This document shows positions 59,015-64,000 of a DNA stretch of 64,000 bases, in pieces. A program made the position numbers and the translations under genes. The notes under the pieces are model-generated. The model worked only from the letters and a program-made list of their open reading frames with translations, had not been told where the DNA came from and did not search any database. The stretch's first letter is position 1. The number at the start of each line of letters is the position of its first letter. Origin of the DNA: Saccharopolyspora soli (GTDB taxonomy: Bacteria; Actinomycetota; Actinomycetes; Mycobacteriales; Pseudonocardiaceae); contig NZ_JALBWV010000028.1 in the NCBI RefSeq assembly GCF_022678645.1, positions 1-64,000 on the forward strand. The letters are read 5' to 3'.

Positions 59015-59572
59015 TCACCTCGGAAGAGGTTCGGGCCAGGTCGTGTCGGCCAGGCGGGGGCGTGGGAAGGCGTCGCCGCTGCGCCAAGCGCGGACGGCGG
59101 GGGCGAATTCGCTGGTGACCGCGCGGTCGAGGTCGCGGAGGTCGATCGTGGGCCGGCCGTTGCGGCGGGCGTCGGCCCACAGGTCGAGGACCTTGGTGAG
59201 GCTGTCGGCCAGCAGCGCGGTCAGGGCGGTGGGCGGGTAGTCCTCGGCGACCGCGGCCAGCAGGCCGGCCATCTCGGTCAACGGCATACCGGGGGTGGTG
59301 TAGTGGTCGAGCTGGTGGACCGGCAGCGTGACCACGTGCTCGGGTCCGGGCTGGGCGCCGGCCAGGGTGACCGTGCCGAGCTGGACAGCGGCGCCGAGTT
59401 GGAAGACGTAGACCCAGAAGCCCATGCGGTTGGTCGCGCGGGTGAGCGACTGGCGCGGCAGGTGGCGGTCCCGTGCCACGTCGTGCGCCTTGGCGCGGTT
59501 CGCGGGCACGGTGAGCACGTCGTCCAGGCGCGCCCGTGACAGGTCGAGGCGGTCGTAGAACTTCACGAACAC
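59015..59572 (-). CDS. Hypothetical protein of the element
   Basis: A 185-aa soluble protein (VKFYDRLDLSRARLDDVLTV..., GFWVYVFQLGAAVQLGTVTL, PTIDLRDLDRAVTSEFAPAV). I chose the GTG at the start of a plausible fold; another GTG two codons later is equally possible. No family is recognised. It is tightly packed between same-strand genes. Confidence 0.6.
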   Translation of the reverse strand: MFVKFYDRLDLSRARLDDVLTVPANRAKAHDVARDRHLPRQSLTRATNRMGFWVYVFQLGAAVQLGTVTLAGAQPGPEHVVTLPVHQLDHYTTPGMPLTEMAGLLAAVAEDYPPTALTALLADSLTKVLDLWADARRNGRPTIDLRDLDRAVTSEFAPAVRAWRSGDAFPRPRLADTTWPEPLPR

Positions 59573-59603
59573 GAGGGACTGCTTTCCTTGTGATGACGCG
59601 GTT

Positions 59604-60194
59604 TCACGCGCGGATCTGGGCGAGCGTGCGGGGTGGCAGGGCGGAGGTGGTCCAGCCGTAGAGGTCGAAGACCTGGCGGGCGTGGGTGCGGCAGTAGAGG
59701 TCGAAGGCGCCACCCTGGCCAGCGTGGGTGGCGCGGCGGTGGCAGTAGCGCGGGGGCCGGCCGTTGCCGAACCCGGTTTGCCAGGTACACACCCGCAGCC
59801 GGTGGACGCGGATGACGAGGCCAGGGCCGCCGTTGGCTCCGGTCCAGCGGCCTCCGTCGACGTCGGTGGCGTGCCAGACGTAGCGGGTCCACATCCCGCC
59901 GGACGGGGTGTAGGTGCGCCGGCCGACCTGGTGAGCGTCGGCGGGGTCGATCGTGGCCAGGTGCCCGCCGGGCCAGGTGGTCAGCGCGTCGCCGGCCGAG
60001 GACACGTAGGCGACGAAGGTGTTCGCGCGGGGCATGGCCTCGCGTTCGCGTTCGTTCGAGCACGGGTAGCAGCTCGTGGCGCCGGTGGTCGGGTCGATCG
60101 CGCGGCCGGTGCCGATCCCGCTGGGGTCCGGGGTGGGCGGGTGGCCGCAGTCGAGAACGTCCGCGACAGGGGCGGTGGAGGAGGTGGTGGTCAT
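59604..60194 (-). CDS. Hypothetical cysteine/histidine-containing protein
   Basis: A 196-aa protein. DVLDCGHPPTPDPSGIGTGR then GATSCYPCSNERERE gives a CxH...CxxC zinc-ribbon pattern at about residues 14-48. A later YCHRRATHAGQGGAFDLYCR holds further Cys/His. The middle FVAYVSSAGDALTTWPGGHL is a beta-rich domain seen in element proteins. The function is unknown; the pattern suggests nucleic-acid binding. Confidence 0.7.
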   Translation of the reverse strand: MTTTSSTAPVADVLDCGHPPTPDPSGIGTGRAIDPTTGATSCYPCSNEREREAMPRANTFVAYVSSAGDALTTWPGGHLATIDPADAHQVGRRTYTPSGGMWTRYVWHATDVDGGRWTGANGGPGLVIRVHRLRVCTWQTGFGNGRPPRYCHRRATHAGQGGAFDLYCRTHARQVFDLYGWTTSALPPRTLAQIRA

Positions 60195-60292
60195 GGCGGT
60201 ATCGGTCCCTTCGGGCCGGAGGTGAGCGGAATCGGCAAGGCACAGGCCGGCCGTTCGGCCACCGGAGGAGTGGTCCGAACGGCCGGAGGTGA

Positions 60293-60876
60293 TCAAGGAA
60301 GGCGTCCGAACGTGGCCAGTAGCCGGGCGAACTCGGCCACCCGGTCGTGCGGGACGCGGACGGTGAACACTGAGTCGGACGCGCCGGGCCGCACACAGAC
60401 GCGTCCGTGGACTCCTGCGTCGACCGTGCCGAAGTGGAAGTCGGTGTCCTGGTCTTGGTGCTGTACGCCCAGGTGTGCCGCGGCGGTCGCGGCGAGTTGC
60501 TGGCGGGCGGCGGCGATGCCGTCGCTGGCGTGCTTGTCGTCCCAGGCCGCTTGCAGCGCGGCCTCATAGTTCGGCAGCAGCCGGCGCCAGATCTCGTGGG
60601 CGATGACGTCGGACGGTTTGCGCTGGTCTACGGTGATCTTGTGGTCCCGGTCGTGGTCCTGCGGGACGTGGTTGCGCAGGAAGCCGAGGTGACCGGTGAT
60701 GATCAATCGGCTCTGGTCGGTCTTGCGGCCGGTGGTGGTGCCGTCGAACAGGTCGAGGACCTGATCGTTCGGTCCGGCGAGATGGGCTTCCGAGCCGTCG
60801 GCGGCCTGCCGGTGTAGGCGCGCCACCCCGTGCCGAGGTGCTCGGCGACGGTGTGCGCGAGGTCGAGGGTGGTCAT
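60293..60876 (-). pseudogene. Hypothetical protein gene with apparent frameshift
   Basis: The ATG frame begins MTTLDLAHTVAEHLGTGWRA, then loses sense. The frame that continues is RLHRQAADGSEAHLAGPNDQ, then VLDLFDG, LIITGHLGFLRNHVPQDHDR, and runs to SVFTVRVPHDRVAEFARLLA. The two join near 60815 with a single indel. A GTG start inside the second frame could give a shortened protein of about 175 aa. It is either a recent frameshift or a sequence error. Confidence 0.5.
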
Positions 60877-61010
60877 GGGGTTCTCCGGTGGGTTGCTGGT
60901 CGACGGCCAGCCCGAGCCGAGCCGGCCGACCTGGTGGTGAGCCGCGGCGGTAACCGGGGCCGGCCGACTGTCGATGGACGGGTCGGCCGGCGGGTGCGAA
61001 GGGGCTGAGG

Positions 61011-61886
61011 TCAGCGGCAGTGGCCGGTGATCTGGACCAGGTGGGCCATGTCGACCACAGGCCCGGCCCAGTAGCGGACGTGGGCCGGTTCGTTGCCGAT
61101 TCCCCAGACGTAGAGCCGGAAATCGGGGTCAGCCGGGCAGGCCCACACGGAGCGCTTACCGGGCCCGTCGGGCGCGGGGGCGCCGCGTTCGTCGCACCGA
61201 TCATCGACGACCAGGCCCCCACCCCAGGACGACCGCAGGTGCACGAACACTCGGACGTACGCGGCATCGAACGGCACGGCGTGGGCCTTCTGCTGGGCCG
61301 CGACCCATTCGGACAGTGCGTCCGCGGACAACGGCCGGCGGGAGGTGATCACGGCGCGCACGGCGTCGACGTCGGTGAGCCGGCCGTGGTCGCTGCTGTC
61401 CGCGTAGGCCAGTGCACACGGCCCGGTGAACCACAACGTGACCCACTGCGGGCCCCGGTGCCAGCCGCGCGCATAGCCCCGCTGCTCGGACAACTCGGTG
61501 GTCGGGATCGGCGGCAACACGCCGTCCAGGCCCCGGTCCGGTCGGGGCGTCCACCCGTGTGCGCGGAGATCATCGTCAATGGTCGGGTAGATCATGTCAG
61601 TGGTCCTGGCGCCGGAGTAGCCGCGTGCCGCGCGGCTCAAGGTGTCCGCCAAGCCGTTCATGCGACCGGTAACGTTGCGCAAGCCCTGCACCGGCATCGG
61701 GTGCGAGCTCAGCGCGTCGTCGTGCAGGTCGGCAACCTGGCAGCGGAGTTCCTCCGCGAGCCTGGCCAGGCTGGTGAGGCTCGCGGCCTGCACGCGGTTC
61801 ACCGTCTCCAGGGAATCGGCCCGTGCGCGTTCCCGTTCGAGCTCCGCGCGCAGCGCGTCCAGCGTGGTCGAGTGGTCGGTGGTCAT
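61011..61886 (-). CDS. Hypothetical protein with N-terminal coiled coil
   Basis: A 291-aa protein. Residues 1-55 are coiled coil (LDALRAELERERARADSLET, then VNRVQAASLTSLARLAEELR). The remaining globular part has WVTLWFTGPCALAYADSSDH and VRVFVHLRSSWGGGLVVDDR. No family is recognised. GAGCACCACG precedes the ATG without a strong ribosome site. It is part of the minus-strand block of unknown genes. Confidence 0.65.
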   Translation of the reverse strand: MTTDHSTTLDALRAELERERARADSLETVNRVQAASLTSLARLAEELRCQVADLHDDALSSHPMPVQGLRNVTGRMNGLADTLSRAARGYSGARTTDMIYPTIDDDLRAHGWTPRPDRGLDGVLPPIPTTELSEQRGYARGWHRGPQWVTLWFTGPCALAYADSSDHGRLTDVDAVRAVITSRRPLSADALSEWVAAQQKAHAVPFDAAYVRVFVHLRSSWGGGLVVDDRCDERGAPAPDGPGKRSVWACPADPDFRLYVWGIGNEPAHVRYWAGPVVDMAHLVQITGHCR

Positions 61887-61946
61887 CGTGGTGCTCGCTT
61901 TCGTCGGGTGGATGGCGTGAATGTGCGGAGGTGCTGGGAAAGGGGG

Positions 61947-62507
61947 TCACTGTTCGGCGAGCACGCGGTCGAGCTGATCAAGGAAGTAGTCGACGTTCGT
62001 GTTCGGGCGCATCGCGTCGCCGGACGGCATCCAGTCAAAGTCGTCGACGTAGCCGGCGGGGTCGAAGGTGTCGACGTAGTCGGTGTGGTCGCATGCGCAG
62101 CAGTCCGGCGCGGTCACCGGGTACAACTGGCTTCCGACGTTCAGGCACGCGGTGGCCAGTGCGCCCTCGCGGAACGTGGGCGCGGTGTAGGTGGCGATCG
62201 CGGTGACCACACGGGCGGCCGGGAATCGGGAGAACAATTCGGCGAGCACGTCGTAGTGGGCATGCCAGCACGCGGAAATCGTGCGACGCCTGCCGTTCGG
62301 GCCGGTGCCCTTGCCGAACGCGGAGGCGCTTCCCTTGGCGCCGCAACCCGCTGTGTCGGTGGCGCGGAGGGTGAACCTCGCGCGGGGGCCGGCGCGGTTG
62401 CTGCGATCCTCGCCCGTACGCACGGTGATGTTTCCGTCATAGAGCGCGCTCGACACGTCGCGTACGACGTGGTGAATATCGGTGAGGGACACGCCGTACA
62501 CGAACAT
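61947..62507 (-). CDS. Hypothetical protein of the element
   Basis: A 186-aa protein starting MFVYGVSLTDIHHVVRDVSS, then ALYDGNITVR, followed by TISACWHAHYDVLAELFSRF and ARVVTAIATYTAPTFREGAL. PDCCACDHTDYVDTFDP contains clustered cysteines. No family is recognised. AAAGGAG lies 5 bp before the ATG, supporting translation. Confidence 0.7.
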   Translation of the reverse strand: MFVYGVSLTDIHHVVRDVSSALYDGNITVRTGEDRSNRAGPRARFTLRATDTAGCGAKGSASAFGKGTGPNGRRRTISACWHAHYDVLAELFSRFPAARVVTAIATYTAPTFREGALATACLNVGSQLYPVTAPDCCACDHTDYVDTFDPAGYVDDFDWMPSGDAMRPNTNVDYFLDQLDRVLAEQ

Positions 62508-62695
62508 GGTGAACTCCTTTGCTCATTCGAGAAACGGTGATGACGTGCGCGCGGATGACTCGAACAATCCACAACGGACAGAGAACTGTTGCAACCATTG
62601 CGCGCGATGAAAGCCGCGCGGCGCCCGCCATGAACGGGCGCCGAGACACGCGGCTCACCGTCGGTGACATGTCCGGGCAAGACGGACTGTTGTTG

Positions 62696-63004
62696 CTAGA
62701 CCCAGGAATCGACGCGGGCGACCGTGGCGCCGCATCTCTTGGCGACGTACTCCGCAGCGTCCGCCAGGTCAGAAAATCGGTAGCGGTAGGCGGACAAGGG
62801 CACCGGACCAGTCGCGCCGTCGGTGGATTCGATCCGCCAGCGTCCGCGCGGTGCGCGTTCGCAGGCGACGAACGCGCATCCGTCACGCGTGAACGCGACT
62901 GCGCTATCGGCGTCTTGTTCGCCGTAGGTGTCGTCGGTCATGACGTAGCCGTTCTGGGCGTACTGAAAGTGGAGCTCTACGACGTTGTCCGTGTCGGTGG
63001 ACAT
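62696..63004 (-). CDS. Small hypothetical acidic protein
   Basis: A 102-aa acidic protein (VVELHFQYAQNGYVMTDDTY, GRWRIESTDGATGPVPLSAY, DAAEYVAKRCGATVARVDSW). GGGAG precedes the ATG. No family is recognised. Small acidic proteins on mobile elements can be anti-restriction or DNA-mimic factors, but nothing here proves it. Confidence 0.65.
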   Translation of the reverse strand: MSTDTDNVVELHFQYAQNGYVMTDDTYGEQDADSAVAFTRDGCAFVACERAPRGRWRIESTDGATGPVPLSAYRYRFSDLADAAEYVAKRCGATVARVDSWV

Positions 63005-63053
63005 GTGGTCTCCCTTGGCGTTGGCCGGTGGATGTGGCGAATGTGCGCGGGTT

Positions 63054-63353
63054 TCAGGCCCAGCGCGGTGGGAATTCCTCGCGAAGTCCGTCAAAGGTCC
63101 ACGCGCCGAAGATGCGGAAGTGCCCACAAACCACGCGCACGTGTGCACGCGGGACACAACCGCTCGGCTTGAACGTGGTGTGTTCGCCACGTCGATAGGC
63201 ACCCCGAGTAGCAGTGACCAACACGGCGATTTCGCCGCACGGGGTGTACCCGGTCACCTTGGCGGGTACGAGTCCGGAGAAACTGTCCAGGAAGATAAGA
63301 TCACCGATCCGAATCACGGTCATTCGAATCGAATCGCGTTGCGTGTCAGTCAT
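63054..63353 (-). CDS. Small hypothetical protein, SH3-like beta fold
   Basis: A 99-aa protein. IRIGDLIFLDSFSGLVPAKV then TGYTPCGEIAVLVTATRGAY suggests a small beta barrel like a KOW/SH3 or hinted antirestriction type domain. An internal ATG (residue 11) could be the start. No family is recognised. It is in line with neighbouring minus-strand genes. Confidence 0.55.
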   Translation of the reverse strand: MTDTQRDSIRMTVIRIGDLIFLDSFSGLVPAKVTGYTPCGEIAVLVTATRGAYRRGEHTTFKPSGCVPRAHVRVVCGHFRIFGAWTFDGLREEFPPRWA

Positions 63354-63375
63354 CGTGAGACCTCACTCAGCGTGG

Positions 63376-64000
63376 CTAGGCGGCCGACTGGTAGCCCGTA
63401 CCGGGGCACGTGGCCAGATCGGGCAGGTAGACGGTTCTGAAGTCGTTCCACGCGCGTTCGGAATTCGCGCGGGCCCGGTTACGTCCCCGGTCCAGCCGGT
63501 TGGGACCGCGCCGTTGCTCGGATTCCTGGTTGAGCCGTTGACGGACCAACCAGGTCATGGCCTGAACCTGGTGCGCCGAGACCCGCTCCCCCGCGCGTGC
63601 GGAGATCAGCTCCGCGGCACGGCGGTACAGGTTCACCACGTGGTCGTACTGCCGACGGGAAATCGATCCATCCTTGCGGCGAAATCCGTCGACCGGCGCG
63701 GAGTCGTACTCCTCGGAGGTGAGCCCGCGACCGTGCGCCACCGACAGCGCGTGCCGATCGATCACCACGCGCGGGTCATCCGGATCTTGATCTCCGCAGA
63801 ACTCGATCAGGTGGGCAAAGTCGCGGATCTTGGGACCGTTGAGGATGTCCTCATACCGCTCACCGGCGAGCAACCGGTCAGCAGCGCGTTTCTGCCCGGT
63901 CGTGGCGAACATTCCGGAACCGGGCCCGCCGATTCCCTTGCCCTCGCGCAGTACGCGAGCGGCGTTGTGAACGTTGCCGATCCATCCTTGCTGAGGTGAG
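63376..64000 (-). CDS. Hypothetical element protein, runs off the window
   Basis: The frame is open to the right edge, so the N-terminus lies outside. The visible 207 residues include WIGNVHNAARVLREGKGIGG, then GPGSGMFATTGQKRAADRLL, IRDFAHLIEFCGDQDPDDPR and ISRRQYDHVVNLYRRAAELI. This matches in style a conserved protein of actinobacterial phages and conjugative elements whose function is unknown. An internal ATG at 63912 would give 178 aa, but the conserved-looking sequence continues upstream of it. Confidence 0.65.
   Translation of the reverse strand, partial: SPQQGWIGNVHNAARVLREGKGIGGPGSGMFATTGQKRAADRLLAGERYEDILNGPKIRDFAHLIEFCGDQDPDDPRVVIDRHALSVAHGRGLTSEEYDSAPVDGFRRKDGSISRRQYDHVVNLYRRAAELISARAGERVSAHQVQAMTWLVRQRLNQESEQRRGPNRLDRGRNRARANSERAWNDFRTVYLPDLATCPGTGYQSAA

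Noticed and set aside
1-64000. CRISPR arrays, rRNA genes and riboswitches
   Set aside because: No regular spaced repeats, rRNA signature or recognisable riboswitch core were seen on reading; a covariance-model search could still find a small RNA.

Overview
The window is high-GC DNA from an actinomycete. The clearest host marker is an SsgB-type sporulation/division gene beside a Gly-Cys-Val tRNA run. F420/flavin enzymes of the LLM, PPOX and nitroreductase types, GTG starts, leaderless promoters and coupled 4-bp gene overlaps fit. A spore-forming relative of Pseudonocardiaceae is my inference; no rRNA or core-genome gene is present to fix the genus.

Layout. (1) 1-11.1 kb is a decayed accessory region. 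Intact small units (SDR plus TetR; PPOX, UspA and MFS with a divergent ArsR regulator; an MmyB-like regulator; a DJ-1/PfpI protein) sit among broken genes: an IS701-like transposase, PatB, Dps, DDN nitroreductase, an SDR, an aldo/keto reductase and a DUF47 protein. (2) 11.1-15.5 kb holds a five-gene minus-strand operon (DoxX, VOC dioxygenase-like, NTF2-like, FAH hydrolase, TPP enzyme) facing an HxlR regulator whose start codon overlaps a perfect palindrome. (3) 15.6-30.1 kb is an eleven-gene, same-strand catabolic cluster: SDR, thiolase, enoyl-CoA hydratase, PucR/GAF regulator, HyuA and HyuB homologues, acyl-CoA ligase, zinc alcohol dehydrogenase, thioesterase, acyl-CoA dehydrogenase and LLM oxidoreductase. 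The set reads as alcohol to ketone, ATP-dependent carboxylation, CoA activation, then thiolysis and beta-oxidation. The substrate is unknown.

(4) 30.1-34.7 kb is the edge of a mobile element: a methyltransferase remnant joined to an integrase remnant that lacks its first catalytic Arg, a broken creatininase, then an apparently intact Xis/Int pair ending beside tRNA-Val(CAC). (5) 34.8-37.1 kb is a short piece of core chromosome: tRNA-Val(CAC), a PGPGW membrane protein, ssgB, and tRNA-Gly, -Cys and -Val(GAC). (6) From 37.1 kb to the right edge is an integrative conjugative element using a second integrase at tRNA-Val(GAC). It carries Xis, a DNA methyltransferase with two methyltransferase-fold relatives, an intergenic region rich in AAGATC motifs, a plus-strand type IV secretion operon (pilin-like, TrbL/VirB6-like, proline-rich repeat protein, PrgI, VirB4, GP88-like, VirD4/TraD-like, replication-relaxation protein, transglycosylase-M23 hydrolase), and a convergent minus-strand block of about 13 mostly unknown genes including DprA-like and YgjP-like proteins. 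The right end and any att copy lie outside the window.

The most promising leads are the ketone-carboxylase-type cluster with a cysteine-rich tail fused to HyuB, and the conjugative element with its repeat protein, GP88 homologue, motif-rich control region and unexplained minus-strand block.
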